From the NCBI RefSeq assembly GCF_030812295.1, contig NZ_JAUSSK010000001.1, forward strand, positions 124,001 through 188,000: DNA of 64,000 nucleotides, in the 5' to 3' direction. The position numbers and the translations under genes are program-made. The notes beneath the pieces were generated by a model, which did not search any database, was not told the origin of the DNA, and saw only the letters and a list, made by a program, of their open reading frames with translations. The DNA is from Luteibacter jiangsuensis. Its GTDB lineage: Bacteria > Pseudomonadota > Gammaproteobacteria > Xanthomonadales > Rhodanobacteraceae. This document shows positions 57,001 through 63,983 of the stretch, piece by piece (position 1 is the first letter of the stretch; the number at the start of each line of letters is the position of its first letter).

Positions 57001-60000
57001 CGCGACGAGTCGGGCCGCGTCGGCCAGCGGCATGATACCGGCCAGCGCGGCGGCGGCGAACTCGCCGACGCTGTGGCCGATCATCGCGACGGGTTCCACG
57101 CCGAGGCTCATCCACAGGCGGGCCAGCGCGTATTCCAATGCGAAGGTCGCAGGCTGGGTCAGTGCCGTCGCCTTGAGCGCGTCGGCGTCGCCGGCGAACA
57201 TCCGGTCGCGCAGATCGAAGCCGAGCTCCTCGCGCAGCGCGCCTGCCACTTCGTCGAGCGCGGCGCGGAACACCGGCTCCGTGGCATGCAGTTCGCGGCC
57301 CATGCCAGCATATTGCGAGCCCTGGCCAGGGAAGAGGAAGACCATGCCCGGCGAGGGACTCGCGCAGGCACGGCACATCGCCGCGGCCGCGACGTCGCGC
57401 AGCTTCGCCATCGCGTCGTTGGTGGAGAGGGCGACGACATGGGTGCGCTGGACGAAGGCCTTGCGGCCGCATGCCAGGGTCCACGCCGCATCGGCGAGAT
57501 TACCGTCGGGATGTGCCGCGAGATGGTCGGCGAGACGAGCGGCGGCGTGACCGAGCGCCGTCGGCGTGCGTGCCGACAGCAGTAGCAATTGCGCGCCGCT
57601 GGCCGCGTCGGACGGCGCGCGCTCCGGTGCTTCCTCGAGGATCAGGTGGGCGTTCGTGCCACCGACGCCGAACGAACTCACGCCTGCGCGCAAGGGCCCG
57701 CCAGCGGTTTGCCATGGGCGCAGCGTGTCATTCACCACGAACGGGGAGTCGGCCAGGTTGAGGCGAGGATTGGCGGCCTTGTAATGCAGGGACGGCGGTA
57801 AGCGGCGTTCGTGCAGGGCGAGCGAGGTCTTGATGACACTCGCCGCCCCGGCCGCCATCACCAGGTGACCGACGTTGCTCTTCAGGGATCCCAGCGCGCA
57901 GAAGCCCTTGTCCGTGGTGCCCTGGCGGAACGCCTGTGTCAGTCCTTCGAGCTCGATCGGGTCGCCCAGCGGCGTGGCCGTGCCATGCGCTTCGACATAG
58001 GAGATGTCGCGTGGTGACACGCCCGCATCGTCGAGGGCCATCGTGATCACGGCGGCCTGGCCGGAGGCATTCGGTGCGGTGAAGCTCGCCTTTACCCCGC
58101 CGTCGTTGTTCACGGCCGCACCGCGGATCACGGCGTAGATAGGGTCTCCGTCGCGCAAGGCATCGGACAGGCGCTTCAGCAGGACGACGGCGGCACCGTC
58201 ACTGAACACCGTGCCTTGTGCGTCCGCATCGAACGTGCGCGTATGCCCGTCGGGCGAGAGCATCGATCCTTCCTGCGCGACGTAGCCACTGTTCGGGGGA
58301 CAGGCGATCGACGAACCTCCCGCGAGCGCCATGCCACAACGTCCCGCGCGCAAGGCGTCGAAGGCCTGGGCGATGGCGACCAGCGAGGTGGAGCAGGCGG
58401 TGTTCAGGCTGATCGCCGGACCCGTGAGGTTGAGCTTGTGCGCCACGCGCGTGGCGAGGTAATCCTTCTCGTTGCCGAGCATCACCTGGAACGCGCCGAG
58501 CTTGTCGATCAGGTCGGGCCGGCCACTGACATGCCGCTGGTAATAAGTCGCGTTGTGCATGCCACCGAACACGCCCACGGGTACTTGCTGCGCATCGGGC
58601 ACATAGCCGCCGCGCTCGAGGCATTCCCAGCACAGCTCCAGGAACAGGCGCTGCTGGGGATCGGTCAGTTCGGCCTCGCGTGGAGACATGCCGAAGAAGC
58701 CCGCGTCGAACTGTTCCACGTCGTCGACCACGCCACGCGCGGCGACATAGGCCGGATCGTCGCGATCGGCTGCGCTCACGGCGGGATCGAGTTCGCCCGG
58801 CGCGAAGAAGCGGATCGATTCGCGGCCGGCACAGAGGTTGTCCCAGAATGTCTCGACGTCCGGTGCACCGGGGAAACGTCCCGCCATGGCGATGATCGCC
58901 ACCGCTTCCCCCACCGCCTGCGCGCCACCCGCGAGGCGTCCTGCCAACGCTTGCCGGGTGGCGCGCCCCTCGATCGTGGCCGCCACGGCGGCCGGGGTCG
59001 GTTCGGCGAAGAAGCCGACCAGGGTTGGGGTCGGCGACAGTTCTTCATGCACGCGAGTCATGGCACGCGTCGCAAGAAGGGAGCTGCCGCCGAGGTCGAA
59101 AAAGTTGTCGTCACGGCCGACCGCGTCCAGGCCGAGGGTCTGGGCGAAGATGGCGCAGAGCCGGGTTTCGATATCGCCACGCGGCGCGACGAAGGGTGCG
59201 GCCAGTTCGGGGCGATCGCTGCCGGGGACAGGGAGGGCGCGACGATCGAGCTTGCCGTTGTCGTTGACCGGCAGCGCATCGAGGCGCATCCAGGCGACGG
59301 GCAGCATGTACTCGGGAAGCGTGCGGGCCAGCGCGTCCCGCAGGTCGCGCGCGCTCACGCTGTCGTCGTGGCCGACGTAATAGGCGACCAGGCGCTTTTC
59401 GCCGGGAACATCCTCGCGTGCGACGACGGTGGCGGCGGTGACGCCTGGAAGCGCGCGCAACGCGATGTCGATCTCGCCGGTCTCGATGCGATAGCCGCGG
59501 ATCTTCACCTGCCCGTCGGCACGCCCGACGAAGGCGAGATTGCCGTCGGGCAGCCAGTGCACGAGATCGCCGGTACGGTACAGCGTGCCACCGGCGACGA
59601 AACGCTCCGCGGTGAGTTCGGGCCGGTTGAGATAGCCACGGGCCACGCCGCTGCCACCGATGAAGAGTTCGCCGGTGTCACCGGCGGCGACCTCGTTGCC
59701 TTCACCGTCGAGCACATGCAGCGAGGTTTCGCCGATGGGCTTGCCGATGGGGATGGCCCGGAGGCCGTCGGGCAGTTCGCGCGGTATCGGGTAGGTGGTC
59801 GCGAAGGTGGTGCACTCGGTCGGACCGTAGCCGTTGATCAGTGCGGTGGAAGGCAGCGCGGCGTAAGCCTTGCGCACGTGGGGCACGGACAGCGCCTCAC
59901 CACCCGTCAGCACCACGCGCAGGCCCGCCAGGTTGGTGGCATCGTCGTCGACGATGGCGTTGAACAGCGCGGCGGTGAGCCAGGCGATCTCCGCTCCATG

Positions 60001-60741
60001 CATGGCGACGGTGCGTGCGATGCCGCAGCCCGTGGGCACGCGCTCGTTGTAGACCACGCATGTGCCGCCATTGAGCAGCGGAGCGAAGATCTCGAAGGTG
60101 GAGGCGTCGAAGCCCAGCGGTGCCGCATGCAGCACTTTCGGTGCATCGAAGTCGATGTAATCGGAGCGCAGGACGAGACGCAGGATCGACGTGTGCCGGA
60201 TCTCGACGCCCTTGGGCGTCCCCGTGGACCCGGAGGTGTACATGGCATAAGCGAGGTCGTCGCCCGAGCCCGCATGTGGGAGCCGCTTCAGCGGCGACGA
60301 GCGCTTGCCAGTCCAACCGCCGGTCTGGGTTTCCAGGGCGGCGACCGTGAACAGCGGAACGTCATCGGAAACGAAGTCCAGCGTTTCGTCCGCCACGATG
60401 GCCGCGACGTCCGCGTCGCGCAGCGCGAAGGCCACGCGCTCGGCAGGCCAGCGTGTGTCGATGGGCAAATAGGCCGCGCCGGCCTTCAGTACGCCGAAGA
60501 GGGCGACGATCGCCTCGACCGAACGTTCCATCAGCAAGGCCACGTAACTGCCGGGTTCCACACCCGCCGCCAACAACCCGGCCGCCACGCGGTCGCTGCG
60601 TGCATCCAGCTCGCCGTAGGTCAGGCTTGAGGCATCCGATGCCACGGCGGTCCGTTCCGGGCACGCTTTCGCCACGGCGGCGAAGCGACCGTGGACGGTG
60701 CCGGCGTCGTGCCCGGCGGCGGAAAGTGTCTGGTTCATCAT
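54049..60741 (-). CDS. Hybrid NRPS-PKS, A-PCP-KS-AT-ACP-aminotransferase
   Basis: The 2230-residue multienzyme contains an A domain (YTSGSTGTPKG ~170; NGYGPTECT), PCP (GGSS ~552) and KS (TACSTS Cys ~783, EAHGT ~918, KSNVGHL ~957). Next come AT (GHSVGE ~1222; HAFH ~1320 implies malonyl), ACP (GLDSLSL ~1555) and a class III PLP aminotransferase (SYGKVVGGGFPIG, Lys ~2017). The A pocket by my alignment is D-A-F-W-L-G-G-T-F, one residue from a published valine code. The expected product is a valine-derived chain extended by malonate and converted at the beta carbon from keto to amino, as in mycosubtilin/iturin-type MycA. Two REP-like repeats are translated in frame (A2-A3 linker at 60275-60297; ACP-aminotransferase linker at 55690-55750). 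ATG 60738 is an alternative start. It is the first gene of the operon. Confidence 0.93.
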   Translation of the reverse strand: MMNQTLSAAGHDAGTVHGRFAAVAKACPERTAVASDASSLTYGELDARSDRVAAGLLAAGVEPGSYVALLMERSVEAIVALFGVLKAGAAYLPIDTRWPAERVAFALRDADVAAIVADETLDFVSDDVPLFTVAALETQTGGWTGKRSSPLKRLPHAGSGDDLAYAMYTSGSTGTPKGVEIRHTSILRLVLRSDYIDFDAPKVLHAAPLGFDASTFEIFAPLLNGGTCVVYNERVPTGCGIARTVAMHGAEIAWLTAALFNAIVDDDATNLAGLRVVLTGGEALSVPHVRKAYAALPSTALINGYGPTECTTFATTYPIPRELPDGLRAIPIGKPIGETSLHVLDGEGNEVAAGDTGELFIGGSGVARGYLNRPELTAERFVAGGTLYRTGDLVHWLPDGNLAFVGRADGQVKIRGYRIETGEIDIALRALPGVTAATVVAREDVPGEKRLVAYYVGHDDSVSARDLRDALARTLPEYMLPVAWMRLDALPVNDNGKLDRRALPVPGSDRPELAAPFVAPRGDIETRLCAIFAQTLGLDAVGRDDNFFDLGGSSLLATRAMTRVHEELSPTPTLVGFFAEPTPAAVAATIEGRATRQALAGRLAGGAQAVGEAVAIIAMAGRFPGAPDVETFWDNLCAGRESIRFFAPGELDPAVSAADRDDPAYVAARGVVDDVEQFDAGFFGMSPREAELTDPQQRLFLELCWECLERGGYVPDAQQVPVGVFGGMHNATYYQRHVSGRPDLIDKLGAFQVMLGNEKDYLATRVAHKLNLTGPAISLNTACSTSLVAIAQAFDALRAGRCGMALAGGSSIACPPNSGYVAQEGSMLSPDGHTRTFDADAQGTVFSDGAAVVLLKRLSDALRDGDPIYAVIRGAAVNNDGGVKASFTAPNASGQAAVITMALDDAGVSPRDISYVEAHGTATPLGDPIELEGLTQAFRQGTTDKGFCALGSLKSNVGHLVMAAGAASVIKTSLALHERRLPPSLHYKAANPRLNLADSPFVVNDTLRPWQTAGGPLRAGVSSFGVGGTNAHLILEEAPERAPSDAASGAQLLLLSARTPTALGHAAARLADHLAAHPDGNLADAAWTLACGRKAFVQRTHVVALSTNDAMAKLRDVAAAAMCRACASPSPGMVFLFPGQGSQYAGMGRELHATEPVFRAALDEVAGALREELGFDLRDRMFAGDADALKATALTQPATFALEYALARLWMSLGVEPVAMIGHSVGEFAAAALAGIMPLADAARLVARRGRMMQALPGGSMLSVRLGAAELRGRLPDTLSLAAENAPNASVVSGDTDAVESFRATLEAEGVACRLLHTSHAFHSAMMDPVLDAFRAEVAAVPLAAPRMRIVSTLTGLPLTDAEATSPDYWARHMRHTVRFSPALLHVLDEGTHAFLEVGPRPSLALLARQHAQSRGRTIVASLGDGPTDERTAWLGAAGALWSAGAAIDTGAFDHRESRRRVRLPTYPFERKRHWIDARLPASVTPIAAAAPVAPSVTATAAVPELLPMPMPSAPATTARPQRLVGELAALFEDVSGTELEGVDPAATFVELGLDSLSLTQVALQLQKTYALKITFRELMDGCSSFERLAAHIDRLLPAEAQPVAPVAAAVAVPAAAVAPVAIASGGGLVQDVIAQQMQIMREQLALLAGATAPAGAALLGTAQVGAGPAGDGTAVSPTGSAPTRAASTPQGDAARQGASSEQSGAANDEEAALAHTTYDVKKAFGAIARIHSTNTSLSARQRARLDAFMRRYIERSKASKAYTEEHRPHLADPRVVNGFRPLLKEIVYQIVIERSKGSKVWDLDGNMYVDALNGFGMNLFGWQPDFVLDTVRKQLDAGYEIGPQHPLAGVVAKQVCELTGFDRAALCNTGSEAVMGCVRVARTVTGRDTLVIFTGSYHGIFDEVIVRGTRKLKSVPAAPGILRNTAENVLVLDYGTPESLAIIRERASSIAAVLVEPVQSRRPDFQPVEFLQELRAITEEAGSLLIFDEVVTGFRSHPRGAQAMLGIDADMASYGKVVGGGFPIGVIAGKRRFMDALDGGHWQFGDDSTPTVGVTYFAGTFVRHPLALAAAHAVLTHLKQEGPDLQASLNAKVTAMADELNAFCASVGAPVHVVHFSSVWKTVFTEDHPLQDLLFAMMRSRGIHILDNFPCFFTTAHDETDFAAIASAFRESILEMQEAEFLPRRRETASFDAEHPPIPGARLGKDPEGRPAWFVPNPDAPGKYLRVTA
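55690..55750. repeat. REP-like class B inverted pair inside the PKS gene
   Basis: Arms at 55690-55714 and 55726-55750, with an 11-base loop, form an imperfect palindrome. The first arm is identical to 12451-12475. It encodes part of the Gly/Ala/Ser/Thr-rich linker between ACP and aminotransferase (residues ~1664-1684) on the minus strand. Confidence 0.92.
60275..60297. repeat. REP-like class A unit inside the adenylation domain
   Basis: A single class A unit is read on the minus strand as SSPLKRLP and sits just before the A3 P-loop. It has the same sequence as the arm at 26337-26359 and is in frame. Confidence 0.9.
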
Positions 60742-61014
60742 GCGACCTCGTACTCGTTGGGAGAGCGCGAAGGCATAGGCCGAACGGTCGAGGCAGCCAT
60801 GGCGCGGCCGAACGAGGCGCGTTGCGCTTCGCGTCCGCTTGCCCGCTTGCCCCTGCCGTTCCTCGACGATCTCGCCGTGCCTTCGGCTTTCATGCGATCC
60901 CCCGTCACGCGTGGTGGGCCGGATGACCCTTCCGCGTCTGTGGAATCTTTATATCTCCCGGGTCGTCGAGGGCATATACAACTGGCGTGCTAGCCGCCTT
61001 GGGCAAATGGCCGA
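60742..61014 (-). promoter_or_regulatory. Upstream region of the NRPS-PKS/exopolysaccharide operon
   Basis: No gene is seen between the PKS start and 61015. On the minus strand the AT-richer part around 60940-60985 has TATAAA (complement of 60948-60953), a plausible -10, and TTGTATA further upstream at a spacing too long for a standard promoter. GAGGT before ATG 60741/60738 is the ribosome site. No operator is recognisable. Confidence 0.35.
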
Positions 61015-61034
61015 GGTGGGATTTTTTTCCCACC
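61015..61034. other. Hairpin with T/A loop
   Basis: GGTGGGA and TCCCACC form a perfect 7-bp stem with a six-T loop, directly upstream of the PKS promoter region and downstream of the minus-strand terminator. Its role is unknown. Confidence 0.6.
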
Positions 61035-61036
61035 AC

Positions 61037-61065
61037 AAAAAAGGCGCCCCCAAGATGAGGACGCC
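61037..61065 (-). terminator. Intrinsic terminator of the minus-strand fragment
   Basis: On the minus strand GGCGTCC (61059-61065) pairs with GGGCGCC (61043-61049) around a 9-base loop and is followed by six T residues (complement of 61037-61042). It ends the reading frame at 61087-61389 and insulates the NRPS-PKS operon. Confidence 0.8.
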
Positions 61066-61086
61066 AATCAAGGCAACGGTCCAAAC

Positions 61087-61389
61087 TTATCGCGGCGACC
61101 GGAACTTGAACGAATCCAGCCGGATCACTTCAAGCGAACGGATCTCCACATGCCTGATGCGACCACGGCCCTGGTCGTCGTACCTGACCTCGGTTTGCCT
61201 TTCTTCGGAACCGGGCGGAATGGTCACGATGCTACCGATCACGTTCAGGCCAGCATCCTTGAACGACACGGTGACCTCGCGATCGGCGGATGTCACCGCG
61301 AAGCGCACGACATCCCATGGCTGGTCGAAATTGATGAAGACGATGTTCTTGTTCGTCGTGCCGCTGGGATACACGTCGAACCTGTCGTT
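61087..61389 (-). pseudogene. C-terminal fragment of an unrecognised protein
   Basis: About 100 residues remain open on the minus strand up to a stop at 61390-61392; the only start candidate is GTG 61374. The sequence (VYPSGTTNKNIVFINFDQPW, then alternating hydrophobic strands to RLDSFKFRSPR) looks like the end of a beta-sandwich domain rather than random translation, and a good terminator follows it. I read it as the 3' end of a gene whose 5' part was lost where it now meets the autotransporter fragment. A genuine small protein starting at GTG is the alternative. Confidence 0.5.
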
Positions 61390-62158
61390 TCAACGATACG
61401 GCTACGATTTCGACCAGCAGGTCAATGCGTTGCAGCTGGGCGGTGGACTGGTCGCGCTGGACGGCGACAACGGAACACTGCGTGCGGGCTGGGCCGCCGA
61501 CCATGGCACGACCCGCGTCACGCCCAAGGCCGCGGACGGCAACAGTTCGGCCAAGTATCGCGCCAACGGCGTGTCCGCCTGGATCACCTGGCAGCAAGGC
61601 AATGGCCTCTGGGTGGACGGAGTGATCGGTTCCACCCGGTTCCACGGCGACGTGGGAACGGACCTGCGTGGCGCGGACGTAGGCCGCATACGGGCGAACG
61701 CCTGGACCATGTCGGTGGAGGTGGGGATGCCGTTCGCGCTCGGCAACGAATGGACCGTCGAACCGCGCTTCCAGCTCAAGCACCAGTCCCTGAACTTTCG
61801 CGATTTCGTCGACGGCGATGGCCTGGCGGTGAAGCTCGGCACGGCGAAACAGACCAGTGCACGCCTGGGTGGCCGCATCGCGAGAACGGCCAATCCCGTG
61901 TTCATGCCTTACGCTAGCCTCGACCTCACGCATACGGGCAACGGTGATCCGAAAGCCAATGTTTCCAGTGAAGACTGGGGTATCGCCGAGCGCTTCGGCT
62001 CCGGCCGCGTGGGTAACGCATATCGTGTGGCGGCGGGTGCGACAAGCCAGTTGGGCGAGCATGTGCAGGTTTATGGCGAAGGCACCTACCAGCACTTCGT
62101 CGGCGGCTATGGCATGCGCGGCTGGGCAGGCAACGTGGGCATTCGCGTCACCTTCTGA
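61382..62158 (+). pseudogene. Autotransporter beta-barrel domain fragment
   Basis: About 258 residues form a typical type V secretion barrel: GYDFDQQVNALQLGGGLVAL at the start, then alternating strands (YRANGVSAWITWQQGNGLWV, WTVEPRFQLKHQSLNF, AYRVAAGATSQLGEHVQVYG) and a terminal phenylalanine in VGIRVTF. The signal peptide and passenger are missing: upstream in frame there is only unrelated sequence running into the opposite-strand fragment. It is therefore a decayed autotransporter that lost its 5' part at about 61380-61392. It is unlikely to be secreted. Confidence 0.78.
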
Positions 62159-62469
62159 ACGGTCGACACCGCGGGGCCGCGGGCGAGGTCCTCCTCCCTC
62201 GCTTCCTGGCGCATCCTTGCGCATCCGTGCTTCCTGCATCGTCCGTGGCGTCCTGCTCGTCCCGCCGCGGCCTCGTGGTGTCGGGAATCAAAGCTATCTC
62301 CCTGTAGCAGCGAGGAAAATAGCCCTATGGTTGTAGGCGCCGACGTCCGTTTCCGGACACCCTCGCGACGCTTTTCGCAGTGGGGTGTCCGGAAACGGAC
62401 GCATGCCCCGCGCTGGCGCGCTTCACCACGCCAGCCGTGCCTGCGACCTGTCCGGATCCGGACGATCCC
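62159..62469. other. Intergenic region with an inverted repeat, no gene seen
   Basis: The 311 bases between the autotransporter remnant and the convergent secreted-protein gene carry no convincing reading frame. The one notable structure is the perfect 18-base inverted repeat listed separately. Confidence 0.6.
62345..62400. repeat. Perfect 18-base inverted repeat made of two dyads
   Basis: 62345-62362 and 62383-62400 are exact inverse complements with a 20-base spacer. Each arm is itself a dyad of the form TGTCCG-GAAA-CGGAC, so the structure can be read either as a large hairpin or as two operator-like sites facing each other. Confidence 0.85.
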
Positions 62470-63192
62470 CTAGCGTATGGCGATGAGCCAGAGCGCCGCC
62501 CCCTGCACGGGCGCGGCTGTCCAATGCACACGGTAGGTGCCCGCGGCGGTCACCTGTCGCCATGCCACGGCACCCTGCACACCGCTTTCGTCGGGCAGTT
62601 CGACGAAGGCATCGATCAGCTGGAATCCGTCGCCAGGGACGACACTCATGCGTTTGACGCCACCGTCGCCCCACCAGAAGGCAAGCAACGTGGCGGGGCC
62701 GTCGACGTGGATCTCACCGCTGGCGACTACCAGCGACGGTTCGGCGTACGACTGGGCTAGCGCCTGCACGCGGCTGGCGTTGCGTACCTCGATGAAGGGC
62801 AGGGATAGCTCGCCACGCGGTTCCCCCCGCTTGATGATGGAGACGGAGTGGTTGGCTCCGCCCTTGCCGTCCAGAGCGACATAGGCTTTCACGTCGAAGC
62901 GATCGCCATAGTTCGCATAGGTCATCGCACGGCCCAACATGTTCCAGCGATTGCCGTAGGTGTCGCGCGGCGAGGCATCGTTGCTTGCGTATCCCGCGTT
63001 GAAAACGACGAACACACTGCCCTTGGACCGGGTGTCCATCGGGGGCGTCATGGCGGGACTGCTACCCAGGCCCTCGCCCTGGCCGAGGAACACGTGCGCA
63101 CCGAGGGAGGGGGGTGGTGGATCGCCAGCCGCCACCTGCGGTGCTATCGAGAACAGGGCCGCGGCGGCCACGGTGGCGCGAAGACGGTGCAT
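62470..63192 (-). CDS. Secreted protein of unknown function
   Basis: The 240-residue protein has a signal peptide (LRATVAAAALFSIAPQVAAG) and no cysteine in the mature part. It has a Pro-rich start, a beta-rich middle (SVFVVFNAGYASNDASPRDT, FDVKAYVALDGKGGANHSV) and an end of strands (YRVHWTAAPVQGAALWLIAI). Repeated Trp/Tyr/Gly positions suggest a beta-sandwich. I do not recognise the family. Its promoter lies between 63193 and 63302, divergent from the J-domain gene. Confidence 0.65.
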   Translation of the reverse strand: MHRLRATVAAAALFSIAPQVAAGDPPPPSLGAHVFLGQGEGLGSSPAMTPPMDTRSKGSVFVVFNAGYASNDASPRDTYGNRWNMLGRAMTYANYGDRFDVKAYVALDGKGGANHSVSIIKRGEPRGELSLPFIEVRNASRVQALAQSYAEPSLVVASGEIHVDGPATLLAFWWGDGGVKRMSVVPGDGFQLIDAFVELPDESGVQGAVAWRQVTAAGTYRVHWTAAPVQGAALWLIAIR

Positions 63193-63302
63193 GTCGCTTC
63201 TCCAAAAGTTGTACTTGTCAGCGCGATGGCTGTGAGCGACGCTCGGCGTGCGGACCGCCCGCCTGACGATACGTCACGCGCGCCGCGCAAGGGGGCTCCA
63301 CC

Positions 63303-63983
63303 GTGACGGACGAAACCGACTTCCTCGACCTGTACGCGAAGTTGCGCCTGGACCCCGGCTGCTCGCTTGAAGACTTCAAGCAGGCGTACCGTCGCCATGT
63401 GGCGATGTGGCACCCCGACCGCCGCCGCGGCTCGCGCGCCGACCAATTGGCGGCGGCCCGGCTGCAGCGGCTGACGGCACAGTACGGTGCCGCGATGGAT
63501 TTCCATCGCAGGCACGGACGCCTGCCCGGCGCGTCGCAGGCGGCGCGTGCCGTCGATGCGGTGCCGGTCGTGCCTGAAACGGCGGTTCCTCTCCATGAAA
63601 CCCCGCGAAAGGACACCGTACCACCACGCGCAACGCAGCGTGCGGTGGTGACTCGCTGGTGGCTCGCATTCGCCGTGGTGGCCATCGGAGGCGTGGCATG
63701 GTCGACGTGGCCTGCCAGCGAGGCGAGCCAGGGACTGGACGGGGAAACCGCGGAGGATGTCGCGATATCCGGGGGCGCGAGCGCTCCCTCCGCATTGAAG
63801 GCACTTACCCTCGGCATGATGCCGGACGAGGTGATCGGTATCGAAGGAGAGCCCACGCGGCGTGCCGATGGCCGTTGGGAATACGGTCCTTCCTGGATAC
63901 GTTTCGAGCAGGGCGTGGTCGTCGACTGGTACAGCTCGCCGTTGCGCCGCCTTCGCACGGAATCGCCACGCCCGCGATCGTAG
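63303..63983 (+). CDS. J-domain membrane protein with BamE-like C-terminus
   Basis: The 226-residue protein starts at GTG 63303. Residues ~5-70 form a J-domain with the H-P-D motif in VAMWHPDRRRGS, which stimulates Hsp70 ATPases. A Pro/Thr linker and one membrane helix (RWWLAFAVVAIGGVAWSTW, ~117-135) follow. The C-terminal part has LTLGMMPDEVIGIEGEPTRRADGRWEYG-type spacing like a small SmpA/BamE fold. It may recruit DnaK to the inner membrane. It is divergent from the secreted unknown. A complete end is present at 63983. Confidence 0.75.
   Translation: MTDETDFLDLYAKLRLDPGCSLEDFKQAYRRHVAMWHPDRRRGSRADQLAAARLQRLTAQYGAAMDFHRRHGRLPGASQAARAVDAVPVVPETAVPLHETPRKDTVPPRATQRAVVTRWWLAFAVVAIGGVAWSTWPASEASQGLDGETAEDVAISGGASAPSALKALTLGMMPDEVIGIEGEPTRRADGRWEYGPSWIRFEQGVVVDWYSSPLRRLRTESPRPRS

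Noticed and set aside
60839-62158. A 439-residue plus-strand protein starting upstream of the autotransporter barrel
   Set aside because: The first 180 residues have no family features, run through the terminator and the antisense fragment, and no signal peptide exists; only the barrel part is credible.
62201-62440. Sigma-54 promoter associated with the facing dyads
   Set aside because: I looked for a GG-N10-GC pair in the correct context on both strands and found none convincing.
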